64,000 nt of DNA, from contig NZ_SJOF01000016.1 in NCBI RefSeq assembly GCF_004331255.1, positions 25,471 to 89,470 on the forward strand, read 5' to 3'. A program made the position numbers and the translations under genes. Each line of letters starts with the position of its first letter. Within the stretch, counting starts at the first letter, position 1. This DNA is from Acinetobacter sp. ANC 4173 (GTDB lineage Bacteria; Pseudomonadota; Gammaproteobacteria; Pseudomonadales; Moraxellaceae). The notes below the pieces were generated by a model, which did not search any database, was not told where the DNA came from, and was given only the letters and a program-made list of their open reading frames with translations. Below, one piece after another: positions 8,942-18,985 of this stretch.

Positions 8942-9652
8942 GTGAAAGATGACTACATACTAATCGTCGATGACGAACTTCCAATTCGAGAGATGATTCA
9001 TACCTCTTTGGATATGGCAGGCTTTCAATGCTTACAGGCAGAAGATGCGAAACAGGCGCATCAAATGATTGTGGATCAACGCCCAGCGTTAATTCTGCTC
9101 GACTGGATGATGCCGGGTGGCGTCAGTGGCGTCGATCTCTGTCGTCGCCTTAAACGCGATGAAAACTTATCGGAAATTCCAGTCATTATGCTGACTGCAC
9201 GCGGAGAAGAAGACCATAAAGTCCAAGGTCTCGATGCAGGTGCAGATGACTACATGACCAAACCTTTTTCGACGCGTGAATTGGTGTCACGCATTAAAGC
9301 CGTCCTGCGTCGTGCCAATGCCCTGAGTGGCGAAAAAACCATTGATGCCAATGGCTTATTGCTTGATCCAGTTAGCCAACGCGTCAGTTTTAGCAATAAC
9401 ATTCTAGAAATGGGACCAACTGAATATCGTTTGCTGGCCTTCTTCATGACACATCCTGAACGTGCTTATACCCGCGCGCAATTGCTGGATCAGGTTTGGG
9501 GTGGCAATGTTTATATTGAAGACCGTACTATTGATGTCCATATCCGTCGTTTACGCAAAGTCTTAGAACCCTATGGTGCAGACCGTTTTGTTCAAACCGT
9601 GCGTGGAACGGGTTACCGCTTCTCCACTCGTGCCGATGTTGCTTTAGGTTAA
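8942..9652 (+). CDS. phoB: Phosphate regulon response regulator PhoB
   Basis: An OmpR-family response regulator of 236 residues that activates phosphate-starvation genes when phosphorylated by PhoR. The receiver domain carries the acidic pair D10/D11, phospho-acceptor D54 (LLLDWMMPG) and K107 (YMTKPFS). The C-terminal winged helix includes [16 protein letters not shown] and VRGTGYRF. The start is a GTG at 8942, giving [12 protein letters not shown], the typical N-terminus. phoR follows after 10 bases on the same strand. Two Pho boxes lie immediately upstream, predicting positive autoregulation. Confidence 0.95.
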   Translation: MKDDYILIVDDELPIREMIHTSLDMAGFQCLQAEDAKQAHQMIVDQRPALILLDWMMPGGVSGVDLCRRLKRDENLSEIPVIMLTARGEEDHKVQGLDAGADDYMTKPFSTRELVSRIKAVLRRANALSGEKTIDANGLLLDPVSQRVSFSNNILEMGPTEYRLLAFFMTHPERAYTRAQLLDQVWGGNVYIEDRTIDVHIRRLRKVLEPYGADRFVQTVRGTGYRFSTRADVALG

Positions 9653-9662
9653 TTTTAGTTTT

Positions 9663-11021
9663 ATGTATGAACCCTACCCTGTCCCCGAACTCGCGCGTGA
9701 GCATCAAAAATTCCGTTACAGCAGTTTATGGATATTTGCCAAACAAGATTTACGTTTACTGGCGTTTCTACTGCTCATTGCAAGCTTAATCGGGTTTGGC
9801 ATCGGGTGTTTTTGGGTTTGTATTTTTACCGCTTTTAGCATTTTTTTCGGTTTCCAACTGCGTTCTTTGTACTTGGTCAATGAATGGATTTCCAACCGCC
9901 CTTATGATGTTCCTCCCAATTTAAATGGCATTTGGGGGGCATTATTATTTAATGTCTATCGTGCACAGCGCCAAGAGCGTATTGTTCAAGCCGAAATGGT
10001 CGGCTTGATTGACCGTGCACAATCCTCATTGGTGGCACTGGCAGAAGCGGTGGTATTGATTGATGAGTCGCATCAAATTGAATGGTGGAATCCTGCGGCA
10101 GAAAAACTACTCGGTATTCAGGCCCTAGATCGTGGTCGTAACATTATGACCATTTTGCGCCAACCGAGTTTTATTGAATATTTCAACCACAGTGACCAGA
10201 TTCCTGATGGAATTAAAATGAAGTCTTCCGTGTTTGAAGACCATTATGTACAAATCAAAATGACCCGCTTTGGCGGTGAAAGTCGCCTATTGGTGGCGTA
10301 TGACGTGACACGCATGCACAACCTAGAGCAAATGCGTAAAGATTTTGTCGATAATATTTCACACGAATTACGCACGCCACTGACCGTACTCAGCGGTTAT
10401 ATTGAAACCTTTACCGATCAGGAAGATTTAAATCCGCGCTGGAAGCGTGCGTTTGAGCAAATGCAGGCACAAACCAAACGTATGAATGCCTTGGTCAATG
10501 ACCTCTTACTGTTATCGCGTTTGGAAAATAACAAGCAAATTGCCAAAAACCAGATTATTGAAATGCCAAGCCTGATGAATCAATTGTTTGATGATGCGCA
10601 GGCCTATAACGTGGATTATGGTCATACTCTGAATCTGGACATCGACAGTCATTGCGACCTCATTGGTTCAGATACCGAATTGGCCAGTGCCTTTAGCAAC
10701 CTCATTACCAATGCAATTAAATACACCCCGAAAGGCGGCACCATTACCATGGGATGGCATGATGATGGCGAACATGGTTATTTCACCGTTGAAGATACGG
10801 GTATTGGTATTGATCCGAAACATTTGCCACGTCTAACCGAGCGCTTCTATCGCGTGGACAGCGCACGTAGCCGTCAAACAGGTGGAACAGGATTAGGACT
10901 GGCGATTGTGAAACACGTACTGATGCAGCACAACGCACATTTAGAAATTGAATCCAAAGAGAATCAAGGCTCAACCTTTAAAGTGGTGTTTCCGAAAGAA
11001 CGCCTGTATCACATGAGCTAA
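9663..11021 (+). CDS. phoR: Phosphate regulon sensor histidine kinase PhoR
   Basis: A 452-residue inner-membrane histidine kinase that phosphorylates PhoB when phosphate is scarce. Two close hydrophobic segments near residues 31-65 anchor it, with no large periplasmic domain, as in PhoR. A PAS-like domain follows (LAEAVVLIDESHQIEWWN, about residues 127-143). The HisKA box DFVDNISHELRTPL places the phospho-acceptor at H234. The ATPase domain has the N box NLITNAIKYTP and the G boxes DTGIGI and GGTGLGLAIVKH. It is 10 bases after phoB and surely co-transcribed. A 12-bp hairpin follows the stop. Confidence 0.94.
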   Translation: MYEPYPVPELAREHQKFRYSSLWIFAKQDLRLLAFLLLIASLIGFGIGCFWVCIFTAFSIFFGFQLRSLYLVNEWISNRPYDVPPNLNGIWGALLFNVYRAQRQERIVQAEMVGLIDRAQSSLVALAEAVVLIDESHQIEWWNPAAEKLLGIQALDRGRNIMTILRQPSFIEYFNHSDQIPDGIKMKSSVFEDHYVQIKMTRFGGESRLLVAYDVTRMHNLEQMRKDFVDNISHELRTPLTVLSGYIETFTDQEDLNPRWKRAFEQMQAQTKRMNALVNDLLLLSRLENNKQIAKNQIIEMPSLMNQLFDDAQAYNVDYGHTLNLDIDSHCDLIGSDTELASAFSNLITNAIKYTPKGGTITMGWHDDGEHGYFTVEDTGIGIDPKHLPRLTERFYRVDSARSRQTGGTGLGLAIVKHVLMQHNAHLEIESKENQGSTFKVVFPKERLYHMS

Positions 11022-11055
11022 AAAGATTTTTATAATATTTTAAAAATGGTCGGGA

Positions 11056-11086
11056 TTGAGATGGTTGCATACGACAACCATCTCAA
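11056..11086. terminator. Hairpin between convergent phoR and psd
   Basis: TTGAGATGGTTG and CAACCATCTCAA form a perfect 12-bp stem with a 7-base loop. It lacks a T-run, but its position between convergent genes fits a shared 3' end structure. Confidence 0.5.
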
Positions 11087-11094
11087 AGGCATCC

Positions 11095-11946
11095 TTACAG
11101 GGTATGACCCAAGGCCTCGCCCATCACCACCGTCGAATTGGCTTTAAACTGCGCATCCCACTGCATTTTATTGTGTTCAAACAAGACGATTGCCGTCGAA
11201 CCTAAGTAAAAACGTCCTAACTCCGCGCCTTTTTCAAGGAATAGATTGTGCTGGTTCAGTTCTAAACGTCCAGTCGGTTTCACTTTGCCTGTCGCAACCG
11301 TTTCAATACCTGCAACAATCATGGCACCCACTAATACCACGGCCATACGCCCCAATTCGGTATCAAACAGGCACACCATACGCTCATTACGTGCAAACAA
11401 ACCTGGAATATTTTCTGCCGTGGTTTGATTCACCGAGAACAGTTCACCTGGCACATATAAGGTTTCAGTGAGCGTACCTGCAAATGGCATATGAACACGG
11501 TGATAATCACGCGGTGATAAATACACCGTTGCAAATTCACCCTGTTTAAATGGCTCTGCCAACTGTGGATCCGCAATCAACTTTTCTACAGAGAAACTTT
11601 GCCCTTTAGCCTGAAACACTTCACCGGCTTCAATATGCCCCAATTGTGAAATTGCCCCATCCGCAGGCGAAACAATACTGCGAGCATCGGCATCAATCTC
11701 ACGCACACCATCTTGCAAAGCACGGGTAAAAAACTCATTGAATGACTTATATTTCAACGCATTTTTTTGCTCTGCAATGGACATATCAATGCCATATTGC
11801 ACTTTAAATGCAGAAATTGCCGTGTTTTTAATCAAGGGATGTTCACTGGCAGCAATCTTCCCCACCACACGGGAGAGTTGATGTTGTGGCACAACACGTT
11901 GCGCCTGAATAAAGAATTGTTTTGTTAAACGTGAGGTGAGGCTCAA
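11095..11946 (-). CDS. psd: Phosphatidylserine decarboxylase proenzyme
   Basis: Makes phosphatidylethanolamine by decarboxylating phosphatidylserine at the inner membrane. The 283-residue proenzyme has the LGST self-cleavage motif near the C-terminus (G249-S250-T251), where S250 becomes the pyruvoyl group; the SPADG segment (about residues 93-97) and [10 protein letters not shown] segment (148-157) are also conserved. The start is a TTG at 11946, overlapping the TGA of the upstream rhodanese gene as TTGA, and GGAGAG lies about 9 bases before it. The overlap and rare start suggest translational coupling. Length matches the family. Confidence 0.93.
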   Translation of the reverse strand: MSLTSRLTKQFFIQAQRVVPQHQLSRVVGKIAASEHPLIKNTAISAFKVQYGIDMSIAEQKNALKYKSFNEFFTRALQDGVREIDADARSIVSPADGAISQLGHIEAGEVFQAKGQSFSVEKLIADPQLAEPFKQGEFATVYLSPRDYHRVHMPFAGTLTETLYVPGELFSVNQTTAENIPGLFARNERMVCLFDTELGRMAVVLVGAMIVAGIETVATGKVKPTGRLELNQHNLFLEKGAELGRFYLGSTAIVLFEHNKMQWDAQFKANSTVVMGEALGHTL

Positions 11947-12794
11947 GACGGTAACTCTCCAGTAACGATTGGACTATCGAGGCGATTGCCCCATTCACTC
12001 CACGCACCATCATAAGCTCGAATATTCCAACCCAATACACGACCCAAAATATAAGCCAAACCTGAACGATGATGTGACTGGCAGTACACCACGACAGGTT
12101 CCTGTAAATTGAAACCTTGTTGTTCTAAGCGTTGTTGTGTGCGTTCTAAAGCATGCAATTTTAAATGATTTTCACGATTAAGTGCAGTACTCCATTCAAA
12201 ATGGCGTGCATTTGGAATATGACCACCGCGTCGAGCGGCCAATCTTAAACCGGTATATTCATCTTCAGTTCGACAATCCCACAGCTGAATGGCCTGTTGC
12301 TGTACCAAAGACAGCAACTCGGGATATTCAATTCGGACTTGATCTTGTGCAGCCAAATTGACTTGCACTAAGGATTCTACAGGGGCGAATTGCTCCTGTT
12401 CTGAAGTCGTGGGCAAACCTTGCCCTAACCATGCATGAATACCGCCATTGAGCAGAGAGGTATTATAAAAACCCAAGCAATGCAAGTTCCAGATCAATCG
12501 TCCTGCCCAAGCCCCACCTTCATCATCATAAACCACCACATGATGCTCAGGGCTAATATTCAAATACTGAATCAGCGCAGTCAAGCCTTCAGCATCAGGT
12601 AACAAGCCCGTGGCATTTTCTTCTTGGCGCAGCAATTGTGCGGGCTTAAGCGGAATCGCATGTGGAATATGTAACTGCTCATAGACTGAACTTCGACTTA
12701 AATCCACGATCCGTAATTTTTCATTGCCTAAATGTGGAAGTAATTCTTCCACTTCGATTAATAAACCCAAATTTAGCGTAGATTCCGTCATCAT
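11943..12794 (-). CDS. Sulfurtransferase with two rhodanese domains
   Basis: A 283-residue tandem rhodanese protein, like thiosulfate or 3-mercaptopyruvate sulfurtransferases, that moves sulfane sulfur through a cysteine persulfide. The N-terminal domain is catalytically silent: the loop position has Asp ([14 protein letters not shown], about residues 87-100). The C-terminal domain carries the active cysteine C238 in [12 protein letters not shown]. The conserved [11 protein letters not shown] and GHIPNA segments flank the second domain. It overlaps psd by four bases and forms a two-gene unit with it. The loop sequence CQSHHR differs from both standard TST and MST loops, so the donor is uncertain. 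Confidence 0.85.
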   Translation of the reverse strand: MMTESTLNLGLLIEVEELLPHLGNEKLRIVDLSRSSVYEQLHIPHAIPLKPAQLLRQEENATGLLPDAEGLTALIQYLNISPEHHVVVYDDEGGAWAGRLIWNLHCLGFYNTSLLNGGIHAWLGQGLPTTSEQEQFAPVESLVQVNLAAQDQVRIEYPELLSLVQQQAIQLWDCRTEDEYTGLRLAARRGGHIPNARHFEWSTALNRENHLKLHALERTQQRLEQQGFNLQEPVVVYCQSHHRSGLAYILGRVLGWNIRAYDGAWSEWGNRLDSPIVTGELPS

Positions 12795-12900
12795 TTTTAC
12801 ACGTTTTGTCCTAGCAACAGCCTGATCTTAGCATAAGCCCATCTCGACAAAATGCCGATTTTTCTAAAGAGCTTTACAGAAATTCAGCAATATAAATCAA

Positions 12901-14109
12901 TTAATGCGCAGGCTCAGTAATTTGAAAAACCTGACGTAAGTAAGCCAAGAAGGTATCGTTATCAGTCATGGTCTTACCTGGACTATCTGAAATTTTCGCC
13001 ACCGATTGTCCATTACATTCTACCAACTTCAATACTATATTCAGTGGAGTCTGCCCCATATCATTGGTCAAATTGGTGCCAATCCCAAAACTGACTTTGA
13101 AACGGTCTTTGAAATATTGATGTAATGCCCAGGCTTTTTGTACATTTAAACCGTCACTAAAGGTCAGCATTTTGGTTCTGCTGTCAATTTTCAAGGTTTT
13201 GTAATGCGCATAGGCTTTATCCCCCCAAACAAAAGGGTCACCACTGTCATGTCTTAAACCATCGAATAATTTGGCAAAATACAAATCGAAATCGCGCAGG
13301 AAAGCATCCATTCCCACTACATCGGTCAGGGCAATGCCTAGATCCCCTCGGTATTCTTGCACCCAAGTCTCTAATGCAGCTTTTTGGAAATCCCGCAGCC
13401 GCACATCTAGCGCCTGAAACGCTTGTAAAAACTCATGCGCCATGGTGCCAATCGGCGAAATGCCCAATTCTTTTGCCAACAGCACATTACTGGTACCTCG
13501 GAAAACATTCGGTACAGCATGGTGAAATGCCTGAATCACCTGCCTTTGCCAAGTCAAACTGTAGCGACGGCGAGTACCAAAATCCGATACCAAGAAAGGT
13601 GGATCTTCTGGTCGCTGCTGCTGTTCACACTGTTGAATAAATTCAATTTTGGCTTTGAGGCGACGCTCGCCTTCTTCGAGCACTTCTGGCGTACGAATGC
13701 GTTTGAAGTACAGTTCATTCACAATCGCCAAGACAAAAATCTCGAACATCATGGCTTGCACCATGGGGCCTTCCACCCAAATGTCCAAACGACCTTCTTG
13801 ATCAACATCGGCATGAATAAAGCGGCGTTTTAACTGGAATAATTCTAGATAGTCGACAAAATCGCTTTTAATAAAACGTAAACCACGCAAATATTGCAAT
13901 TCATCTTCTTTAAACCGAAGCTGACACAAATAATCCAGCTGCTCATTCAAATCTTGCAAAATATCCACCAAGGGATACACCGTTTCGTCCAAATTACGGC
14001 AACGGAAGTGGTAAACACTATGTGTTTGCGGAAACTGGTGCAGCACCACTTGCAACATGGTGAACTTATATAAGTCAGTATCGAGGAGTGAGTGAATAAT
14101 TGCAGACAT
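12901..14109 (-). CDS. pncB: Nicotinate phosphoribosyltransferase
   Basis: Converts nicotinate and PRPP, with ATP, to nicotinate mononucleotide in the NAD salvage (Preiss-Handler) pathway. The 402-residue length matches PncB. Recognisable segments include [13 protein letters not shown] at the N-terminus, [10 protein letters not shown] near residue 175, [23 protein letters not shown] (in pieces) with the histidine that is phosphorylated in the family, and [11 protein letters not shown]. Together with pncA at 22.2-22.9 kb it supplies nicotinamide-to-NaMN salvage, although the genes are 8 kb apart and not in one operon. Confidence 0.94.
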   Translation of the reverse strand: MSAIIHSLLDTDLYKFTMLQVVLHQFPQTHSVYHFRCRNLDETVYPLVDILQDLNEQLDYLCQLRFKEDELQYLRGLRFIKSDFVDYLELFQLKRRFIHADVDQEGRLDIWVEGPMVQAMMFEIFVLAIVNELYFKRIRTPEVLEEGERRLKAKIEFIQQCEQQQRPEDPPFLVSDFGTRRRYSLTWQRQVIQAFHHAVPNVFRGTSNVLLAKELGISPIGTMAHEFLQAFQALDVRLRDFQKAALETWVQEYRGDLGIALTDVVGMDAFLRDFDLYFAKLFDGLRHDSGDPFVWGDKAYAHYKTLKIDSRTKMLTFSDGLNVQKAWALHQYFKDRFKVSFGIGTNLTNDMGQTPLNIVLKLVECNGQSVAKISDSPGKTMTDNDTFLAYLRQVFQITEPAH

Positions 14110-14265
14110 AAAGGTTCAGTTTTTATCAACTTCTAGCATTAAAGCATACTTTCAAGCTGAAAAAAGCCATTGATTGCAGAAAACTCATCAAATCAAGATG
14201 TCTCCAAACCTGTATCAGAATGATCTTTGCTACAATGCCTGCCACATCAACATTGAGGAATTCTC

Positions 14266-14706
14266 ATGCGTGCTTTATTACAACGAGTACTTGAAGCCAA
14301 AGTGATCGTCGACGGTCAAGTTACGGGAGAAATTCAACAGGGTCTTTTGGTCTTTTTGGGACTCGGCAAAGATGATCAGTTTGAAAAAGGCAAAAAGCTG
14401 ATTGATAAAATCCTCAAGTACCGTATTTTTGATGATGAACAAGGCAAAATGGGCTGGAATTTGACACAAGCACAGGGTGGTTTGCTCTTGGTGTCACAAT
14501 TTACCCTCATGGCACAAACGCAAAAGGGCTTACGCCCAGATTTTGGTCCTGCAATGCCACCCGATGCCGCCAACGTCTTGTATGAACAATTGGTGGACTA
14601 TGCCAAATCTCAGTTTGAACAAGTGCAAACGGGTATTTTTGCGGCTGACATGAAAGTGCATTTAATTAATGATGGTCCTGTGACCTTTCAGCTCGAAGTC
14701 GAATAA
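14266..14706 (+). CDS. dtd: D-aminoacyl-tRNA deacylase
   Basis: Hydrolyses D-aminoacyl-tRNAs and Gly-tRNA(Ala), a translation proofreading step. The 146-residue protein begins MRALLQRVLEAKVIVDG, has the catalytic SQFTLMA motif near residues 77-83, and ends with the NDGPVTFQLE motif carrying the Gly-Pro dipeptide that binds substrate. A ribosome-binding site (GAGGAA) lies before the ATG. It is a single-gene unit ended by a strong terminator 15 bases after the stop. Confidence 0.94.
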   Translation: MRALLQRVLEAKVIVDGQVTGEIQQGLLVFLGLGKDDQFEKGKKLIDKILKYRIFDDEQGKMGWNLTQAQGGLLLVSQFTLMAQTQKGLRPDFGPAMPPDAANVLYEQLVDYAKSQFEQVQTGIFAADMKVHLINDGPVTFQLEVE

Positions 14707-14720
14707 TACTTTCAGCCATA

Positions 14721-14753
14721 AAAAAGCCTACAACACAGTCTGTAGGCTTTTTT
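14721..14753. terminator. Bidirectional intrinsic terminator after dtd
   Basis: AAAAAGCCTACA and TGTAGGCTTTTTT form a long A/T-flanked stem with an 8-base loop. It serves dtd on the plus strand and the SCP2-like gene on the minus strand. Confidence 0.9.
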
Positions 14754-14773
14754 GTGGCTTCGCAATTTAAGAC

Positions 14774-15253
14774 TTATCGACCTGTTTTTTCTTTTAAGAA
14801 TTGGCGCGCCAATTGAATTTTTTCTTTGACTGGTTTGGGTAATTTCGGTGGAATCAATTTTGCGACCTTGTTAAACCAAACCAATAGGCTAAAATCACCT
14901 TCCATTTTAATACTGCCATTTTGCATACCCGTCATGAATGCCGATGGATCACCTTTTAGTAAGGTTTTCACACCTTGCTCGCTGTCTACAAACTGCAAGA
15001 TAAAATCGGCTTTCTCTGCATCACCTGAAACTGTATCAATTTGTCCATTGTTGATAATAATTTGACGTGCTATACCTTGGTCAGTCCCAATCTGGATGCG
15101 AAATTGACGCTCATGAATCAACTCAATAAATTTTGGGCTGGTACGAGCCAGTTGTTTCATGCGCAACACTAAACTCGCCACTAAAAGATCAAGTGGATCC
15201 GTGCTCACATCGACCAAAGGTAGTTTGACAACTGGAATTGAAGACAGTTTCAT
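14774..15253 (-). CDS. SCP2 sterol-binding domain protein
   Basis: A 159-residue protein with an SCP2-like lipid-binding fold spanning about residues 45-130 (RQFRIQIGTDQGIARQIIINNG, in pieces, and LLKGDPSAFMTGMQNGSIKMEGDFSLLVWFNKV). The GxIKMEGD segment is the usual signature. No signal peptide or membrane helix is seen. Such proteins bind hydrophobic ligands; a ubiquinone-biosynthesis accessory role (UbiJ/UbiT-like) is possible but cannot be shown here, because no ubi gene is nearby. It stands alone between two gaps. Confidence 0.78.
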   Translation of the reverse strand: MKLSSIPVVKLPLVDVSTDPLDLLVASLVLRMKQLARTSPKFIELIHERQFRIQIGTDQGIARQIIINNGQIDTVSGDAEKADFILQFVDSEQGVKTLLKGDPSAFMTGMQNGSIKMEGDFSLLVWFNKVAKLIPPKLPKPVKEKIQLARQFLKEKTGR

Positions 15254-15625
15254 GACGTTTAAAGCCTATTGTAATTGTAGAAAAATTGACTGCTCCATCC
15301 TACCATAACTTAATTCTGATGGAAGCTAGGCTTTGTATAACAATCCCAATCTGACCGCTAAAGTCATAAACAAAAATTTTATGTTGATCACAACATCACA
15401 GTCTTTTTATCGCATGTGTAAATCAGTACATAAAAGTTTAAACCGTTAGATTGGCTAAATCGCAACTATCCTGACTAAAAATCAAAACTTACTTATTTCT
15501 ACACCTATGAACTGCATCATCAGCATTCACCCTAGGATGGGAATACTTATTGTTATTTTCTGATTGTCCAAACTGCCTTGGAACTTGGCTCCCTCCCATC
15601 TTGGCTGAAAAGGAGCAGTAACCGC
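15254..15625. other. Intergenic region between SCP2-like and membrane protein genes
   Basis: A 372-base AT-rich stretch with no open frame that looks real. It should contain the promoter of the minus-strand SCP2-like gene near its left end. Short complementary pieces (GGATGGGA at 15535-15542 and TCCCATC at 15594-15600) could pair over about 50 bases, but no terminator or recognisable RNA family is visible. Confidence 0.4.
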
Positions 15626-15958
15626 TTAACGGCTACTGTACTGTTGATCATCTTCATATACAGGGGTATGTTCAATGTAACGGCGCTTTGATAAAGCACG
15701 TTCAGCACGGCGATCTTCTCGGAATAATAATAGCGTCACCATCGTCATGGCTAAGCTCACCGCAGCCAGATAACTATACGCCATAGGCAACTCAAACACG
15801 ACCTGAATGCTCAGTCGAATCATTTCTAGCAAGCCCCAGAACATCATACCTGCGAACATAAAGCTCAGCCAACGACGATAAGGCGAGAAGAAAACAGCAA
15901 TCAGTGCAACAGCCACACAACTCAAGCCAATTATGGTTGCTAAATTCGCTGTGACCAT
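15626..15958 (-). CDS. Small inner membrane protein, unknown function
   Basis: A 110-residue protein with three hydrophobic helices (about residues 6-22, 29-50 and 58-78) and a charged cytoplasmic tail (REDRRAERALSKRRY). The start at 15958 is chosen because the strong ribosome-binding site GGAGG lies about 6 bases upstream; a longer frame to 16018 lacks one. I do not recognise the family. It has no close neighbour on its strand and is probably expressed alone. Confidence 0.65.
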   Translation of the reverse strand: MVTANLATIIGLSCVAVALIAVFFSPYRRWLSFMFAGMMFWGLLEMIRLSIQVVFELPMAYSYLAAVSLAMTMVTLLLFREDRRAERALSKRRYIEHTPVYEDDQQYSSR

Positions 15959-16370
15959 AAAAACCTCCGTCTTCAATGGAAATCGTGTCTGGGCAGGAAC
16001 CCGACCAGTAATTTTCACGACCTATATTAATTTTGTGAAATTTGTTTATCTGTATCTCTATGCAAGCATTATGAGCAGTTTTAAACAGAAAAAAAGGCAT
16101 GCTTTTTTATTGAACGACATACCTTGTCGCAATATTATTTTGTCATTACAATTTTTGTCATTTCGACTTGAATGGAAGCAAGATATGCCATGAGTTGGCG
16201 TGTCATTACAAAAAAACAACGGGGTTTTTCAGCGGAAAAAATATTTTTTGGACACTCGATATGACGCAGATTGTACCCAATAGTTAGATGATTTTTTTAA
16301 TACAAAAGTCACGCAGAACAAAACAAAAAACGCAATCCTACGATTGCGTTTTTTCATGAAACCGTAATGG
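15959..16370. other. Intergenic region between serB and the small membrane protein gene
   Basis: A 412-base AT-rich gap. It holds the serB terminator at its right end (listed separately) and must hold the promoter of the membrane protein gene. A 10-base direct repeat TGTCATTACA occurs at 16141 and 16201. No coding frame or RNA gene is convincing. Confidence 0.4.
16325..16354 (-). terminator. serB terminator
   Basis: AAAAAACGCAATC and GATTGCGTTTTTT form a near-perfect hairpin with a four-base loop, 17 bases after the serB stop on the minus strand. The flanking A and T runs would let it work in both directions. Confidence 0.88.
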
Positions 16371-17591
16371 TTACGCGCAGTTAAGATCTTTATCATGGAC
16401 ACCCAACAGGTATAAAACCCCATCCAGTCCCACGCTTGAAATCGCCTGATTGGCATTCTGACGGACTAAAGGTTTCGCGCGGAATGCAACGCCTAAGCCT
16501 GCCAAAGACAACATTGGTAAATCATTGGCACCATCCCCCACTGCAATAGTTTGCTCGGGTGAAATGCCCATGTTGTCTGCCAGTTCACGCAACAAAAATG
16601 CCTTGCGTGCGCCATCGACAATATGCTCTTTGACTTCACCTGTGACGTAGCCATCTTGCACATCCAATACATTAGCATGTACTTCATCAATCCCGAGCTT
16701 GGCTTGTAAATACTCTGCAAAGTACTGGAAGCCACCCGATAAAATCGCAGTTCTATAACCCAATGATTTTAATGTTGTAATTAAGCGTTCTGCACCTTCC
16801 GTAATGGTCAAACGTTCCGCAATTTTAGGTAATACTGAAGCATCTAAACCTTTTAATAAAGCCACACGTGCACGGAAGCTTTGTTGGAAATCCAGCTCCC
16901 CTTGCATGGCACGTTCAGTAATTTCTGCAACTTGCTCACCCACACCCGCTTCAATCGCCAATTCATCAATCACCTCTTGTTCAATGAGGGTCGAATCCAT
17001 GTCAAAACACACTAAACGGCTGTTGCGACGGTAAGCATTGTCTTCTTGTACCGCAATATCAATGCTGAGTTCTGAGGACAAACGTAAGCAAGCTGCACGC
17101 ATTGCCGTTGCATCTAACATTTGCCCACTCAGACCAAACTGTACACAAGAACGTTTTGGTCCTTCTGACTGATTTTTTAGCTGTGGACGACCCGACAAAC
17201 GGATCACTGTTTCAATATTAAAACCTTGGTTCGACACAATATTGGTAACAGCTTGTAAATGCTCAGCAGTCAGTTCTGGCGCCAAAGCCGTGACAATATA
17301 GCGTGTACGTCCACCTTCACTTACCCATTGATCATATTCTGTTGCAGAGATCGGTTTAAAGCGCACTGTTAAGCCGATATCATGTGCTAGAATCAGAATT
17401 TCCTTCATGGCTAATGCTGTTGCAGTCTGGTCATCTGACGAAACAACAATACCTAGAGTCAGTTGATTATGGATGACGGCTTGTCCAACATCTAGAATTT
17501 GTAAGGAATGAGTGGACAAAACCTGCATTAATCGAGTGAATTGATTAGGTTGGTCGGGTCCTAAAAATGATATAAGAATGATTTCTCGCAT
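16371..17591 (-). CDS. serB: Phosphoserine phosphatase
   Basis: Catalyses the last step of serine synthesis. The 406-residue protein is the long form: tandem ACT-like regulatory domains fill about residues 1-180, followed by the HAD phosphatase. The catalytic DMDST motif sits at residues 197-201 (nucleophile D197, acid/base D199). The SGGF motif II and GDGAND motif IV are present. E. coli SerB is about 320 residues and lacks the second ACT-like part. The gene is divergent from the smp-like gene, as in enterics, with about 60 bases between them, and a terminator follows. Confidence 0.93.
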   Translation of the reverse strand: MREIILISFLGPDQPNQFTRLMQVLSTHSLQILDVGQAVIHNQLTLGIVVSSDDQTATALAMKEILILAHDIGLTVRFKPISATEYDQWVSEGGRTRYIVTALAPELTAEHLQAVTNIVSNQGFNIETVIRLSGRPQLKNQSEGPKRSCVQFGLSGQMLDATAMRAACLRLSSELSIDIAVQEDNAYRRNSRLVCFDMDSTLIEQEVIDELAIEAGVGEQVAEITERAMQGELDFQQSFRARVALLKGLDASVLPKIAERLTITEGAERLITTLKSLGYRTAILSGGFQYFAEYLQAKLGIDEVHANVLDVQDGYVTGEVKEHIVDGARKAFLLRELADNMGISPEQTIAVGDGANDLPMLSLAGLGVAFRAKPLVRQNANQAISSVGLDGVLYLLGVHDKDLNCA

Positions 17592-17650
17592 GAATTGACT
17601 CGAGTCTGAGCTACAACTATTGTGAGAATCATAATCGAATTTGAATAGAA

Positions 17651-18922
17651 TTGCCTTGGAAGTTTACGTTGAATGCGCCTAGACAAGGGCTATTTGCTAG
17701 CCTACTGATAATAAGTTTTGCACTTCATACCTTTTTATTGGTGATTGCAACCACTCACCAACTGAATGAAAACCGTGCGAATCAGGGACAGTTGATGACC
17801 AGTCAGTTGGTCACAGACAGTTTATCGGAACTTGAACCTGCCAATACAGTATCACTGGCCTTATTGGTAAATCGTTACGCCACCAATCCAAGTGTCGCCT
17901 CTATTCGAATTTTAGACGGTACGAATCAGGTTTTGGCAACAGGCGGTTTATCCAAAACGCGTGATGGTGAAGTCTTTGTTCGTGATGCCTTACAAAATGA
18001 GAAAAAAGTCGGCACCATTGAAATTACCCTGATCAAGCCTAGCATTGGTGAAATTTTACGGACTCAATGGTTAGCGATTTTGTTCTCGTTCTTTATTCAC
18101 GGCTTACTGTGGTTAGGTTACCGCGCGATTGCCCGCCCAAGCCGTACAGAATACTTAGCACGCATTAATAATGAATCCCGCTTAAAACACGAGATTCAGG
18201 CTTTAACTCAAGCGCTAGAGCAAGAAAAACATAATGCTGCATTAACCATTGCTCAAGCCCAACAACAGTTCCAGAATAAAATTAAAGCCAAAGAAATTAA
18301 ACCTGTGATTTTGGATGATTGCTCGGTCGCATTGAACATTCAATATTATGATCCGAAGCAACTGCTCGATTCAGTCAATCAGACGGTATCTGTACCATAT
18401 TTCAATTTGTGCCAGATTTTCTTGAACAAAAGTATTGAGCTTGCTGTTCAGCATTATAAATTGAATCGTTCTGACATTACGACGGTGCAGCAATTCAGCG
18501 CACAAGGGGCAACCATTACCTTATCGGCTGACATGCCTGATGCCGTGCCTTGTCTGGTGATGATTAGTTCAGTGTTCCAATTATTGTCGGAAGTTTTATA
18601 CAAACGCTACCGCGAAGAAAAACGTTTCGTTTTACAAACCCGCAGTGCCATTTCTTCATCGGTAGACGCCATGCAGTTGTCTGCCGTGCAGGCGGCTGAG
18701 CGTTTGGTGCATCAACTCTCTGCCAAAGAAAGCGCCGTGCATTTAAACAATGAATTGTTACAACACATCAGCGAGCATTATGACTTGGTGTCTTTGCCGA
18801 ATCCGACCAATGTATTGACCCGTCATGCATTTATGGTCAACGGCATGGACAGCAGCATGGCTGAACTGGCTCAAAGTTTAAGAACGGAAATTCTTAAAGG
18901 CAAACAGTCTAAAGCCTCTTAA
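17651..18922 (+). CDS. Smp/AhpA-like membrane protein divergent from serB
   Basis: A 423-residue inner membrane protein. A hydrophobic helix at about residues 15-33 precedes a periplasmic region (about 35-135) resembling the AhpA/Smp family, then a second helix (about 139-158). Residues 175-215 form a probable coiled coil (ALTQALEQEKHNAALTIAQAQQQ, in pieces), and a C-terminal soluble domain of about 200 residues follows. E. coli Smp (YtjB) is also divergent from serB but is half the length, so the C-terminal part is extra. The start is a TTG at 17651; no ATG occurs before residue 49. The function is unknown. Confidence 0.72.
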   Translation: MPWKFTLNAPRQGLFASLLIISFALHTFLLVIATTHQLNENRANQGQLMTSQLVTDSLSELEPANTVSLALLVNRYATNPSVASIRILDGTNQVLATGGLSKTRDGEVFVRDALQNEKKVGTIEITLIKPSIGEILRTQWLAILFSFFIHGLLWLGYRAIARPSRTEYLARINNESRLKHEIQALTQALEQEKHNAALTIAQAQQQFQNKIKAKEIKPVILDDCSVALNIQYYDPKQLLDSVNQTVSVPYFNLCQIFLNKSIELAVQHYKLNRSDITTVQQFSAQGATITLSADMPDAVPCLVMISSVFQLLSEVLYKRYREEKRFVLQTRSAISSSVDAMQLSAVQAAERLVHQLSAKESAVHLNNELLQHISEHYDLVSLPNPTNVLTRHAFMVNGMDSSMAELAQSLRTEILKGKQSKAS

Positions 18923-18936
18923 TCCTATTGCATCAC

Positions 18937-18969
18937 AAAAAAAGCCTGACCAATGTCAGGCTTTTTTTT
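18937..18969. terminator. Bidirectional terminator between smp-like gene and ppk1
   Basis: AAAAAAAGCCTGAC and GTCAGGCTTTTTTT form a perfect hairpin with a CAAT loop between two convergent genes, 15-17 bases from each stop. Confidence 0.92.
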
Positions 18970-18985
18970 AACAGCCATCAAAGCA

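Noticed and set aside
16141..16210. Direct repeat TGTCATTACA at 16141 and 16201
   Set aside because: Only ten bases in an AT-rich gap; no symmetry or link to a promoter is evident.
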